From Acidobacteriota bacterium (lineage in GTDB: Bacteria; Acidobacteriota; Thermoanaerobaculia; Multivoradales; JBCCEF01), in contig JBCCEF010000001.1 of NCBI GenBank assembly GCA_039030395.1, positions 180,258 through 244,257 on the forward strand: a DNA stretch of 64,000 nucleotides, read 5' to 3'. A program made the translations under genes and the position numbers. Shown here piece by piece: positions 1 through 9,069 of this stretch. Every line of letters begins with the position of its first letter. Within the stretch, counting starts at the first letter, position 1. The notes beneath the pieces are model-generated. The model made no database searches and was not told the DNA's origin. It was given only the letters and a program-made list of their open reading frames with translations.

Positions 1-2
1 AG

Positions 3-533
3 TCAATCCAGTATCCGTCCCTCAACGTCCGAGGCCTCCAAGCCGGCTGGGTCGGCGAGCAGGCGCGCACCATCATCCCGGCCACCGCCACGGCCGAGAT
101 CGACGTGCGGCTAGTGGTCGAGAGCGACGCCGTGGCCTTGCTCCGCTCCCTTCGCCAACACATCGAGAAACAGGGCTTCCGGGTGATCGATGCCGAACCC
201 ACGGAAGAGGAGCGTCTCGCCCACCGGCCGCCTCTCCGCTGGCGGTCGCAGATCTCCTACGGCGCCTTCCGCACCCCCCTCGATTCGGAGTTGGGCCACC
301 GCCTCCAGCGCGCCCTCACCGGCTACCACGGCCGGGAACCCATCCGGCTACGCACCCTCGGCGGCTCGATTCCCATTGCGCCCTTCGTGACCACTCTGGG
401 CGTGCCGGCGGTGGCCGTACCCACCGTCAATCCAGATAACCACCAGCACAGCCCGAACGAAAACCTGCGGCTGGGGGATTTCCTGGACGGCGTCGGGGTG
501 ATCGCGGCGGTGCTCTGCGAACCGTGGGAGTAG
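3..533 (+). CDS. M20-family metallopeptidase, C-terminal part (5' end outside window)
   Basis: The reading frame is open from the left edge of the window, so the N-terminal zinc-binding half is missing. The visible part starts inside the dimerisation (lid) domain, seen as SLNVRGLQAGWVGEQARTI followed by an IPATATAEIDVR strand. It ends in the catalytic domain: the segment GGSIPIAPF, then VPTVNPDNHQHSPNENL, where the late His is the usual C-terminal metal-site residue of M20/M28-like carboxypeptidases and aminoacylases. The substrate cannot be told from this fragment. Family assignment is firm; the exact function is open. Confidence 0.85.
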   Translation, partial: SIQYPSLNVRGLQAGWVGEQARTIIPATATAEIDVRLVVESDAVALLRSLRQHIEKQGFRVIDAEPTEEERLAHRPPLRWRSQISYGAFRTPLDSELGHRLQRALTGYHGREPIRLRTLGGSIPIAPFVTTLGVPAVAVPTVNPDNHQHSPNENLRLGDFLDGVGVIAAVLCEPWE

Positions 534-656
534 GCTCCTCGTGCGCACGCGGCCTCACATCACCCTCCTCCACCGTCGCCCGAACGTCACGGCCAGCGGA
601 TAGAGTGAGCAGCACCACATATCTCGACCGGCTCGATCTCTGGCAAGGAGACTGCG

Positions 657-2018
657 ATGATCCACTTCGCCCGCTTCCGCGCTTTCCCCGCGCTCCTCAT
701 CCTCGGCCTGCTCGCCGGCCCGGCCTTCGCCGACTGGCCCCAGTGGCGCGGCCCGGACGGCAATGGCGTAGCGCCCGACGCCAACCCACCGGTCACCTGG
801 GGAGAGGAGAAAAACATCCTCTACAAGGTAGAAATCCCGGGCCAGGGCCACGCCTCGCCGGTGGTGGCGGGCGACCGCCTCTACCTGCTGTCGGCCGTCG
901 ACGCCGATGAGCCGGCCGCCGAAACCGAGGAAGAGGAGCCGGCCGAGGGCCGGCGCCGGCGCGGCGTCGCGCCGGACCGCGAGCTGCACTTCAAGGTGTT
1001 CGCCCTCGACCGCACCACCGGCGAGACCGTCTGGGAGCGCACCGCCATCACCACCCGGCCGCACGAGGGCACCCACACGGATGGCTCCTGGGCTGCCGCC
1101 TCGGCGGTGACCGACGGCGACCGCGTGTGGGCCTTCTTCGGCTCCCGCGGCATCTACGCCTACAGCCACGCCGGGGAGCTGCTGTGGAAAAAGCAGCTCG
1201 GCGAGATGACCACCCGAAACGCCTTTGGAGAAGGCGCGACGCCGATCCTCGCCGGCAACACCCTGGTCATCCCCTGGGACCACGAGGGCGACAGCTTCGC
1301 CGTGGCCCTCGACGCTTCGACCGGCGCCGAGCGCTGGCGGGTGACCCGCGACGAACCGACCTCCTGGTCCACCCCGCATGTCGTTGAGGTGACGGGGAAA
1401 CCGCAGGTGGTGCTGAACGGTACCGGCCGGGTGCGGGCCTACGATCTGGAAAGCGGCAAAGTCGTGTGGGAGGTCGGCGGCATGACGGTCAACGCCATCC
1501 CGTCGCCGGTCAGCGCCGACGGCCTGCTCTACGTGATGAGCGGATTCCGCGGCAACATGCTCAAGGCGGTTCGCCTGGCCGGCGCCGAGGGGGACATCAC
1601 CGGCAAAGAAGCGGTGGTGTGGACCTACGACAAGGACACCCCCTACGTGCCCTCACCGGTGCTTTACAACGGCATCCTCTACTTCTTGAAGCACAACGGC
1701 GGCATCTTGACGGCTCTCGACGCCGACTCCGGCAAGGTCCACTACGGCCCGGTGCGCGTCGAGGGCATCGAGGGTGTCTACGCCTCCCTGGTCGCCGCCG
1801 ACGGCCGAGTCTATGTCACCGGCCGCAACGGCGCCGTCACCGTCCTCGCCGCCGGTCCTGAGATGAAAACCCTCGCCGTCAACTCCCTGGAGGACGCCTT
1901 CAACGCCTCGCCGGCGCTGGTGGGCGGTACCCTGTACCTGCGCGGCAGAAGTCACCTGTACGCGATCGCGGAATCCGAAGAGGACCGCAAAAAACCCTCG
2001 GCCCCAGGGGCTCGCTAG
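657..2018 (+). CDS. Exported PQQ-like beta-propeller protein
   Basis: 453 residues starting at an ATG preceded by an AAGGAG ribosome site. Residues 1-25 form a signal peptide ending GPAFA before DWPQWRGPDGNG, the typical start of secreted PQQ-repeat proteins. Repeated blades follow with Trp-containing strands (GETVWERTA, GELLWKKQLG, GKVVWEVGG), each a BamB/PQQ_2-type blade. An acidic low-complexity insert with Glu and Ala lies near residues 80-100. No enzyme active site is evident; such proteins act as periplasmic scaffolds or as PQQ-free relatives of alcohol dehydrogenases. It stands alone and is convergent with the next gene. Confidence 0.85.
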   Translation: MIHFARFRAFPALLILGLLAGPAFADWPQWRGPDGNGVAPDANPPVTWGEEKNILYKVEIPGQGHASPVVAGDRLYLLSAVDADEPAAETEEEEPAEGRRRRGVAPDRELHFKVFALDRTTGETVWERTAITTRPHEGTHTDGSWAAASAVTDGDRVWAFFGSRGIYAYSHAGELLWKKQLGEMTTRNAFGEGATPILAGNTLVIPWDHEGDSFAVALDASTGAERWRVTRDEPTSWSTPHVVEVTGKPQVVLNGTGRVRAYDLESGKVVWEVGGMTVNAIPSPVSADGLLYVMSGFRGNMLKAVRLAGAEGDITGKEAVVWTYDKDTPYVPSPVLYNGILYFLKHNGGILTALDADSGKVHYGPVRVEGIEGVYASLVAADGRVYVTGRNGAVTVLAAGPEMKTLAVNSLEDAFNASPALVGGTLYLRGRSHLYAIAESEEDRKKPSAPGAR

Positions 2019-2066
2019 AGGGCCCGCTCCGTTTCGGCCGACCGGTATCGACACCCGGCTTTCAGC

Positions 2067-2082
2067 ACTTCGCTGGCGAAGT
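2067..2082. terminator. Perfect 7-bp inverted repeat between convergent genes
   Basis: ACTTCGC and GCGAAGT flank a 2-base loop directly after the stop codon of the minus-strand serine hydrolase and 48 bases beyond the end of the PQQ gene. Its position suits a shared terminator, but there is no clear T-run on either side, so this is tentative. Confidence 0.3.
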
Positions 2083-3177
2083 CTAGGGGTCCAGGAAGTA
2101 TTCGAGTGCGCGTTCGAGGATCGGGACGCGTCCCGGATACTGGTTTTGATTGATCAGGACGGCTCCGATCACCTCATGGTCCGGGAAATACTCGACGATT
2201 CCCGTGTAGCCCGTGCCGGCACCTGTGCGATAGACCACCCGGCGACCGTTTTCCGTCACGACATTCCAACCGTAGCCCTGTTCTGGAGCGAGTTCTGGGT
2301 AGGGGGTCGTGAGCATTAGATCGAGGGTGTCGGCCCGCAGAAGCTCGAGCCGATCCAACGCCAGAAAAAGTTTGACCAGATCCGTCGGGGTCGAGACCAC
2401 ACCGCTCGAACCGTATTTACCACTCACATTGGGCAAGTCATCGACCTCGCGGTGTTTGCCCAACCGAGGCGCCCAGTAGGCCTTCGCCAGATCTTCGTCG
2501 CGCCCCGATGCGATCGCCAGCGAGGACCGGTTCATCGCGGCCGGCTCGAAGATGGACGTCTCCAACACTCGCTCGAATCTGCGGCCGGTGGAATTCTCGA
2601 TCGCGCCGGTCAACAGATTGAAACCAAAAGAGGTGTAGCGGTAGCCCCGGCCGGGCTCGAATTCGAGTGGATCGTCGGCAAACACGCGCAGGGAATCGGC
2701 GAGAGAAGAGTACTCGGTCGTCGACGAGATCTCGCCGGCATTCGCCTTGTAGTGCCGCACGCCGGAGGTATGGGTGAGCAGGTGCCGCAGGCGGATCGGC
2801 CACGGCTTCTCGGGAAAGGCCGAGACGTGGCTGCGAATGTCGTCGTCGAGATCGAGCGTTCCCGACTCGACCTGCTGCAGAACTCCGATGGCGGTGATTC
2901 CTTTGGAAATCGAGTAGGTGCGATAGGCGGTGTTCGGCGTTGCCGCCCGCTGGCTCTCGAGATCGGCGAAGCCCACGGCCTCGGCCACGACCATCTCACC
3001 ATCCACAGCGATGGCAAGGGAAATGGAAGGCGGCCCGCCGGGAGCGTCCAGATAGGTCTGGAGATATGGCCGGACGTGGGCGGGTCCCCGAAATTCAACC
3101 TCGGGAACCGCCGGCGCTTCACCGGTACAGGCGAACAGGGAAAGAGCAAGGAACGCGACGGGAGTGGCTCTCATCAT
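2083..3177 (-). CDS. Serine hydrolase, beta-lactamase class C-like lipoprotein
   Basis: 364 residues. The open frame extends further upstream, but the start at 3177 (MMRATPVAFL) gives a lipoprotein signal with lipobox SLFAC, whereas the upstream extension is Arg/Gly-rich and overlaps the regulator gene. Motifs of the class C beta-lactamase/DD-peptidase superfamily are present: SISK (SxxK nucleophile and lysine) in TYSISKGITAIG, LLTHTSG, a Tyr motif in YRYTSFGFNLL, and RTGAGTGYTG in place of the usual HTG strand. Likely an outer-membrane-anchored esterase or peptidase. It lies 68 bases downstream of an AraC regulator on the same strand, which suggests co-transcription. Confidence 0.82.
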   Translation of the reverse strand: MMRATPVAFLALSLFACTGEAPAVPEVEFRGPAHVRPYLQTYLDAPGGPPSISLAIAVDGEMVVAEAVGFADLESQRAATPNTAYRTYSISKGITAIGVLQQVESGTLDLDDDIRSHVSAFPEKPWPIRLRHLLTHTSGVRHYKANAGEISSTTEYSSLADSLRVFADDPLEFEPGRGYRYTSFGFNLLTGAIENSTGRRFERVLETSIFEPAAMNRSSLAIASGRDEDLAKAYWAPRLGKHREVDDLPNVSGKYGSSGVVSTPTDLVKLFLALDRLELLRADTLDLMLTTPYPELAPEQGYGWNVVTENGRRVVYRTGAGTGYTGIVEYFPDHEVIGAVLINQNQYPGRVPILERALEYFLDP

Positions 3178-3245
3178 GCCCCAAGCCTGCAGTGGAGCCG
3201 CGGCGCCTTCTTGAAGATTCTGAACCTGTTCGATCACACTCGCCG

Positions 3246-4028
3246 TCAGCGGGTGCCCAATCGGTGCCATTCGCCGGCCGTCTTGCGAAACTGGCCTGGC
3301 GTCCAGCCGGTCTCGCGCTTGAAGTCGCGCGTCAGATGGCTCTGGTCCGCATAGCCGAGTTCCAAGGCGACATCGGCAAGGGAATCCTGGTCCGAGACCA
3401 AGAGTTCGATGGCCCACCGCAGGCGCAAGGTCCGCCGCTGGCTCCCGATCGAGCATCCGTAATAGCGACGGAAGGCACGAGCCAAATACACCGGATGGAC
3501 TCGAAACCGACGAGCCAACTCCTCCAGACTCTGATCGGCGCCTCCGCGCCGACCCACCGCCTCGTGGACTTCGGTAATCCAACAGGGACGCGAGGTCTTC
3601 GTTTGCACCGAAAGCCGGTCTGACCCCAAGCCCTCCACAAGGCGGGAGAGCATCCGATCCGAAAGCGGCACCTCTGCCTGGGGACGCTTCGCAAGCCTCA
3701 AGAACTGACCGAAGATTCTCATCGCCGTGGTGCCGGCAGGCATTCGCATTGGCTTGTCGGGCAGCGTCCTCTCGACGCCCTCGCCCCGCAGGCCCAGCAC
3801 GAACATGCGAACCCCTTCAGGTCCGGCCGCGGTTTCATGGAACTCCCCGCGCGGCTTGAAGTGCACCTCCCACGGCGTGCACTGGTGGACCTGTCCCCGA
3901 AATCGCTCCTTGAGCCGGCCAAAGACAACCAGGGTCAACGCCGCGGACCGATGGCCGATCCACCCGTGCCCCGTTCCCGGCAAGAAAGTCTTGTCTTTGA
4001 AGTACCAATCTGTAGGGGGCAAAGCCAT
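3246..4028 (-). CDS. AraC-family transcriptional regulator
   Basis: 260 residues. The N-terminal part (about 1-140) has a cupin-like pattern with HQCTPWEVHFKPRGEFHE, the usual effector-binding domain of AraC proteins. The C-terminal part (about 160-258) has two helix-turn-helix motifs: SLEELARRFRVHPVYLARAF and SLADVALELGYADQSHLTRD, followed by FKRETGWTPGQFRK, the signature end of HTH_18. It is followed on the same strand by the serine hydrolase lipoprotein, its most likely target. The effector is unknown. Confidence 0.88.
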   Translation of the reverse strand: MALPPTDWYFKDKTFLPGTGHGWIGHRSAALTLVVFGRLKERFRGQVHQCTPWEVHFKPRGEFHETAAGPEGVRMFVLGLRGEGVERTLPDKPMRMPAGTTAMRIFGQFLRLAKRPQAEVPLSDRMLSRLVEGLGSDRLSVQTKTSRPCWITEVHEAVGRRGGADQSLEELARRFRVHPVYLARAFRRYYGCSIGSQRRTLRLRWAIELLVSDQDSLADVALELGYADQSHLTRDFKRETGWTPGQFRKTAGEWHRLGTR

Positions 4029-4262
4029 AAATCTTGCTCTACGGCGAGCGCATCCGAGAAATTTCTGCCGTTCTTCGAGCCGAAATCATCCCCCAGCCCT
4101 TCGCCGGGGAGCAGGAATGGTGGCACTTTAGCGCGATGGCAACATGACAGACTCGCCCAACCGGGCCGATCCAACCCAACGTCCCCTTGGATGCCGGTGG
4201 CGGCCCCTTCAACAACATCGTCTCAGGTTCGAAGAGCCACCCGTTCCCAATCGACGACGACC

Positions 4263-5006
4263 ATGCTCAGCCTGCGCCGAGTCTCGAAAACCTATGACGA
4301 CGTCACCGCCGTGGCGGCGGTGGATCTCGCCGTCGCCGCCGGCGAGACCGTTGCCCTGATCGGCCCCAGCGGCTGCGGCAAGTCGACGCTGTTGCGGCTG
4401 ATCATCGGGCTGGTCAAGCCCGACGAGGGAAGGGTCGAAATCGATGGCGAGCCGCTGGCGGATGACGGGGCGACCCTGCGGGCGCAGCGCCGGCGGATGG
4501 GCTACGTCATCCAGTCCGGTGGCCTGTTTCCGCATCTCACCGCCCGGCGGAATGTGAGCCTGCCGGCCGACCACCTCGGCTGGAAGGAAGAGAAGAGCGG
4601 CGAGCGCATCGCCCGTCTCTCGGCGCTGGTCCACCTACCGGCGGCCACCCTCGACCGCTTTCCCACTCAGCTTTCCGGCGGCCAGCGGCAAAGGGTGAGC
4701 CTGATGCGAGCCCTGATGCTCGATCCGGACATTCTGCTGCTCGATGAGCCCCTGGGCGCGCTCGATCCGATGATCCGCCGCGACCTACAGGGCGAACTGG
4801 CAGAAATTTTCCGAACCCTCCGCAAGACGGTGGTGCTGGTGACCCACGATCTCGGCGAGGCGGGCTTCTTCAGTCAGCGCTTGGTGTTGATGAACGAGGG
4901 CCGCATCGAACAGGAGGGCTCGATCCAGGAACTGCAGGAGGCGCCCGTCACCACCTTTGCGCACCGCTTCGTGGCAGCGCAGCAGGCGCCGGAGGCGAAG
5001 CCGTGA
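4263..5006 (+). CDS. ABC transporter ATPase, OpuBA/EgtV-like
   Basis: 247 residues from the ATG at 4263. The frame is open upstream but has no protein-like content before MLSLRRVSKTYDD. Walker A GPSGCGKST, Q-loop VIQSGGLFPH, signature LSGGQRQRVSLMRAL, Walker B ILLLDEPLGALD and switch VTHD are all intact. The family is the quaternary-amine (glycine betaine/choline/carnitine) uptake ATPases. It overlaps the next gene by 4 bases (GTGA), and that gene encodes the fused binding protein and permease. Because egtB and egtD follow, ergothioneine or its trimethyl-histidine precursor is the most likely substrate, making this EgtV-like; this is inferred from context. Confidence 0.85.
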   Translation: MLSLRRVSKTYDDVTAVAAVDLAVAAGETVALIGPSGCGKSTLLRLIIGLVKPDEGRVEIDGEPLADDGATLRAQRRRMGYVIQSGGLFPHLTARRNVSLPADHLGWKEEKSGERIARLSALVHLPAATLDRFPTQLSGGQRQRVSLMRALMLDPDILLLDEPLGALDPMIRRDLQGELAEIFRTLRKTVVLVTHDLGEAGFFSQRLVLMNEGRIEQEGSIQELQEAPVTTFAHRFVAAQQAPEAKP

Positions 5007-6496
5007 ATCGCCGTGGGTGGCTGCTCGGGGCATTGGCGGTCTACCTGACGTCGCCGGCGTTGGCCACCATCGAGGCCCCGGTCGTCGAGGTCGGCTCGAA
5101 GAAGTTCACCGAGTCCGTGATTCTCGGCGAGGCTTTGACCCACCTGCTCCGGGACGCCGGCCTCGAAGCACGCCACCGGCGAGAACTCGGCGGCACCCGA
5201 GTGCTGTGGAACGCCCTGCTGCGAGGCGACATCGATACCTATGCCGAGTACACCGGCACCCTGCGGGAAGAGATCTTCGCCGGCCGCGACCTCCCGGAGG
5301 AGAAATTGCCGGCCGCCCTGGGCGAGGTCGGTATCGGCGCCAGTGCGCCCCTCGGTTTCAACAACACCTACGCCCTGGGCATGCTGAAGGAAGTGGCCGA
5401 CCGCCACGCGGTGCGCACCATCTCGGACCTGCGAACCCGGCCGGAGCTGGCGCTTGCCTTCACCAACGAGTTCCTCGACCGCAGCGACGGTTGGCCGGGC
5501 CTGCGCGCCCACTACGTTCTACCGCAGTCGGACGTGCGCGGCCTCGATCACGATCTCGCCTACCAGGGCTTGGCCGCCGGCAGTCTCCAGGTGATGGATC
5601 TCTACTCGACGGACGCGGAGATCGCCTACTACGGTCTGCGGGTACTGGAAGACGATCTCGCCTACTTTCCGGCCTATGAGGCTCTGGTGCTCTACCGCCG
5701 CGACCTGCCGGCGGGCGCGATCCACGCCCTGGAACGTCTCGCCGGGGAGATCGACGGCGAGGCGATGGTGGCGATGAACGCCGCCGTCAAGATCGACCGC
5801 CGGCCGGAGACGGCGGTGGCGGCGTCCTTCCTGCGGCAAGCGTTCGGCATCGAGAGCGAGATTCGGATGGAAGACCGGGCGGCCCGCTTCCTACGCCACA
5901 CCCGCGAGCACCTCATGCTGGTCGGGCTTTCTCTTCTCGCGGCGATTCTGGTGGCGGTCCCGGCGGGTATCGTCGCCGCTCGCCGGCCGCGCCTCGGCCA
6001 CGTACTGCTGGGACTCACCGGAGTGCTGCAGACCATCCCCTCCCTGGCGCTCCTGGTCTTCATGATTCCGCTCTTGGGCATCGGTGCGCCGCCGGCGCTG
6101 GCGGCGCTGTTCCTCTACAGCCTGCTCCCCATCGTCCGCAACACCCACGCCGGCCTCCAGGGCATTGCGCCGGAACTCCTGGAGTCGGCGGACGCCCTCG
6201 GCCTGCCCTCCGGCGCCCGGCTGCGGCGCATCGAGTTGCCGATGGCTTCGCGTTCGATCCTCGCCGGCATCAAGACCTCGGCGGTGATCAATATCGGCAC
6301 CGCCACCCTCGGCGCCCTGATCGGCGCCGGCGGCTACGGCCAGCCGATCCTGACGGGAATCCGGTTGGACGATCTCGGGTTGATCCTGGAGGGCGCCGTG
6401 CCGGCCGCCGTACTGGCCCTGGCCGTCCAGGGTCTCTTCGAACTCTCCGAACGCCGGCTGGTGCCGCGCGGCCTCCGCCTCCCGTCGGACGGCTGA
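5003..6496 (+). CDS. Fused substrate-binding protein-permease of OpuBC/EgtU type
   Basis: 497 residues from a GTG start that overlaps the stop of the ATPase gene. Residues 1-21 form a signal peptide or anchor. About residues 25-290 are an OpuAC/ProX-like binding domain (VEVGSKKFTESVILGEALTH, DIDTYAEYTGTLREEIF). About 305-485 are a BPD-transport permease with several hydrophobic helices and the coupling region GLPSGARLRRIELPMASRSI. The order here is binding domain first and permease second, whereas described EgtU/OpuBC fusions have the permease first. Taken with the following egtB and egtD, an ergothioneine or hercynine importer is likely; betaine or choline remain alternatives. Confidence 0.82.
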   Translation: MNRRGWLLGALAVYLTSPALATIEAPVVEVGSKKFTESVILGEALTHLLRDAGLEARHRRELGGTRVLWNALLRGDIDTYAEYTGTLREEIFAGRDLPEEKLPAALGEVGIGASAPLGFNNTYALGMLKEVADRHAVRTISDLRTRPELALAFTNEFLDRSDGWPGLRAHYVLPQSDVRGLDHDLAYQGLAAGSLQVMDLYSTDAEIAYYGLRVLEDDLAYFPAYEALVLYRRDLPAGAIHALERLAGEIDGEAMVAMNAAVKIDRRPETAVAASFLRQAFGIESEIRMEDRAARFLRHTREHLMLVGLSLLAAILVAVPAGIVAARRPRLGHVLLGLTGVLQTIPSLALLVFMIPLLGIGAPPALAALFLYSLLPIVRNTHAGLQGIAPELLESADALGLPSGARLRRIELPMASRSILAGIKTSAVINIGTATLGALIGAGGYGQPILTGIRLDDLGLILEGAVPAAVLALAVQGLFELSERRLVPRGLRLPSDG

Positions 6497-6574
6497 TCCT
6501 CCACCACCGACCGCTGCGAGGGGCTGATACCCTCGTCTCTTACCGCACCACGAATCGCTGGGAGATCCACATCC

Positions 6575-7930
6575 ATGCCCGAGCCATCGTCCGCGACCGC
6601 GGCTCCCGAGGAGAGCGGAACAAGGCCTTCTCAGCCGCTGACGTCCCTCGATCGCTACCGGCAGGTTCGCGCCTGGACGGAAACCCTGTGTGAGCCCCTC
6701 GCCACCGAAGACTACGTGGTGCAGTCGATGGCCGATGCCAGTCCGGCGAAGTGGCATCTGGCCCACACCACCTGGTTCTTCGAGACCTTCCTGTTGGCAC
6801 CGCACGTCGCGCAGTACCGATCGCCGGACGAGCGCTTCAACTTTCTGTTCAATTCCTACTACAACTCGGTGGGCGCGCAGCACGCACGGCCGGATCGGGG
6901 GCTGTTGTCGCGCCCCACGGTGGACGAGGTGTACGCCTACCGCCACCACGTTGACGACTCGATGGCGGAGCTGATCGCAACCCTCGGTGACGACGAACCC
7001 GCGACCACCCTGCGCGGCCTGCTGGAGGTCGGCCTGAATCACGAGCAGCAGCACCAAGAGCTGATGTTGACGGACGTGAAACACATGCTGTCGCGCAATC
7101 CGCTACAGCCGGCCTACGGACCGGCGGCGGAGGCCGGCGGCGCAGCGGCAAACGCCCCCGGAGAGGCGCGCTGGACGGCCTTTGAGGAAGGCCTCTACGC
7201 CATCGGCGAGGACGCCGGCAGCGACGGTTTCGCCTTCGACAACGAGGGGCCGCGCCACCGGGCGTTCGTGGAGGCCTTCGAGCTGGCCGACCGGCCGGTC
7301 ACCAACGGTGAATACCTCGAGTTCATGGCCGACGGCGGCTACCAACGGCCCGAGTTCTGGTTGTCCGACGGCTGGGCCACGGTGCGCGCCGGGAACTGGC
7401 GGGCACCGCTCTATTGGCACTCGACCGAAGACGGCTGGCGACGCTTCAGTCTGAGCGGCGACGGACCCATCGACCCTGGCGAGCCGGTCTGCCACATCAG
7501 TCTGTACGAGGCCGATGCCTACGCCCGCTGGGCCGGTGGGCGGCTACCGACCGAGGCGGAGTGGGAGATCGCCGCCGAGCGGGTCTTCGGTCGGCCTCGG
7601 GCACGAGGCGAAAACGCTCCCGACGGCAACTTCGCTGAATCGCGGCTCTTCCATCCGCGCCCGCTGCCGGCCGGATCCGCCCACGGCCAGATGCTCGGCG
7701 ACGTGTGGGAGTGGACTCGCAGTGCCTACTCGCCCTACCCCGGCTACCGACCGCCGGCCGGGGCTCTCGGCGAGTACAACTCCAAGTTCATGAACAACCA
7801 GACGGTGCTGCGCGGCGGCTCCTGCGCCACGCCGCGATCGCACATCCGCACCACCTATCGCAACTTTTTCCCCCCGGCCGCCCGCTGGCAGTTCTCCGGT
7901 CTGCGCCTGGCGCGCGATGGAGAGCGGTAA
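6575..7930 (+). CDS. egtB: Ergothioneine biosynthesis sulfoxide synthase EgtB
   Basis: 451 residues. The N-terminal DinB-like domain carries the iron-ligand histidines: HLAHTTWFFETFLL near residue 60 and HEQQHQELMLTDVKH near 150 (HxxxH pattern). The C-terminal half is a formylglycine-generating-enzyme-like fold (NEGPRHRAFVEAFELADRPV, ADAYARWAGGRLPTEAEWE, VWEWTRSAYSPYPGY, RGGSCATP, RTTYRNFFPP). EgtB joins hercynine to cysteine or gamma-glutamylcysteine using iron and oxygen. No egtA, egtC or egtE lies in the window, so the thiol donor and the C-S lyase are not defined here. The stop codon overlaps the egtD start by one base. Confidence 0.95.
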   Translation: MPEPSSATAAPEESGTRPSQPLTSLDRYRQVRAWTETLCEPLATEDYVVQSMADASPAKWHLAHTTWFFETFLLAPHVAQYRSPDERFNFLFNSYYNSVGAQHARPDRGLLSRPTVDEVYAYRHHVDDSMAELIATLGDDEPATTLRGLLEVGLNHEQQHQELMLTDVKHMLSRNPLQPAYGPAAEAGGAAANAPGEARWTAFEEGLYAIGEDAGSDGFAFDNEGPRHRAFVEAFELADRPVTNGEYLEFMADGGYQRPEFWLSDGWATVRAGNWRAPLYWHSTEDGWRRFSLSGDGPIDPGEPVCHISLYEADAYARWAGGRLPTEAEWEIAAERVFGRPRARGENAPDGNFAESRLFHPRPLPAGSAHGQMLGDVWEWTRSAYSPYPGYRPPAGALGEYNSKFMNNQTVLRGGSCATPRSHIRTTYRNFFPPAARWQFSGLRLARDGER

Positions 7931-8928
7931 TGCCCCAACCGAAAGCGCTCGAACCGGCCCCTCTCGAACCGGCCAAGGCCGTTTCGGTGCGGGATACGGC
8001 GCCGGTCACCGCCGACATGCTGGCGGATGTCCTCGCCGGCCTGTCCGCCATCCCGAAGACCTTGCCGTCGAAGTACCTCTATGACGAGACCGGCTCCTTT
8101 CTCTTCGAAGCCATCTGCACTCTGGAGGCCTACTACCCCACCCTCACCGAACTGTCGATCATGGACCGGCATGTGGCGGAGATGGCGGCGGCGCTGGGGC
8201 GGGGCTGCCTGCTGATCGAGTACGGCAGCGGTAGCGGCAAGAAAACCGAGATCCTGCTAGAGGCTCTTGAAGACCCGGCGGGCTACGTACCGATCGAGAT
8301 CTCCCGGCCCCACCTGGAAGCCTCCGCTCGGCGGCTGGCGCGGCACTTTCCGGCCATCCCCATCCTGCCGGTCTGTGCCGACTACACCAGCGCCTTGGAG
8401 ATCCCCACTCCACCCCGACCGGAAGAGCACCGAGCCGTGTTCTTCCCGGGCTCGACCATCGGCAACTTCGAGCCGCCCGCGGCGGAGGACTTTCTGCGCC
8501 GCATTGCCGAAGTCTGCGGTGCCGGAGGCAGCCTTCTGATCGGTGTCGATCTGCAAAAAGATCCGGCGATTCTCGAACGAGCCTACAACGATCCTCAGGG
8601 CGTCACCGCCGCCTTCAACCTGAATCTCCTGGCGCGCCTCAACCGGGAACTCGGTGCGGACTTCGATCTCCCGCGGTTCCGGCACTTCGCGATCTACAAC
8701 CGGGAACACGGCCGGATCGAGATGCACCTCGAAAGTTCCAGCGAGCAAGCTGTCCATCTGGGAGGCCAGAGGTTCTCCTTCGCCGCCGGCGAAACCATCT
8801 GCACCGAGCACTCTCACAAATACACCTTGGACGGATTTCGCGCCATGGCGCGCCGAACCGGCTTCGAGGTGGAACAAGTGTGGACGGACCCGAAACGCTG
8901 GTTCAGCGTGCAGCACCTGCGGGCTTGA
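7930..8928 (+). CDS. egtD: L-histidine N-alpha-methyltransferase EgtD
   Basis: 332 residues from the ATG in TAATG, where the first A is shared with the egtB stop. Characteristic motifs are KYLYDETGSFLFEAICTLEAYYPTLTE (here split: KYLYDETGS and YYPTLTE), the SAM-binding YGSGSGKKTEILLEAL, and FFPGSTIGNF. EgtD trimethylates histidine to hercynine, the substrate of EgtB, so the pair makes the two committed steps. Length matches the family (about 320-330). A larger frame reaching further upstream lies inside egtB and is not the gene. Confidence 0.95.
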   Translation: MPQPKALEPAPLEPAKAVSVRDTAPVTADMLADVLAGLSAIPKTLPSKYLYDETGSFLFEAICTLEAYYPTLTELSIMDRHVAEMAAALGRGCLLIEYGSGSGKKTEILLEALEDPAGYVPIEISRPHLEASARRLARHFPAIPILPVCADYTSALEIPTPPRPEEHRAVFFPGSTIGNFEPPAAEDFLRRIAEVCGAGGSLLIGVDLQKDPAILERAYNDPQGVTAAFNLNLLARLNRELGADFDLPRFRHFAIYNREHGRIEMHLESSSEQAVHLGGQRFSFAAGETICTEHSHKYTLDGFRAMARRTGFEVEQVWTDPKRWFSVQHLRA

Positions 8929-8969
8929 GGCCCTCGCCCAAGAAAACTCACCCGCCGGGGTAAGACATC

Positions 8970-8979
8970 GGACCCTCAC
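8970..8979 (+). promoter_or_regulatory. GGACCCTCAC box upstream of the AhpD-like gene
   Basis: The 10-mer GGACCCTCAC lies about 90 bases before the AhpD-like start. The identical 10-mer recurs at 10553-10562, upstream of ridA. The two places flank a sigma factor gene, so the box could be its -35 element. No convincing shared -10 was found, hence low confidence. Confidence 0.25.
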
Positions 8980-9069
8980 CGCATCTCACCGGGTGTAGGA
9001 CGAAAGGAGCCCTGATCCAGGGGCCCGATACGTTTTGAGCCAGCTACGCCTTCAAAGGAGATAAAGACC

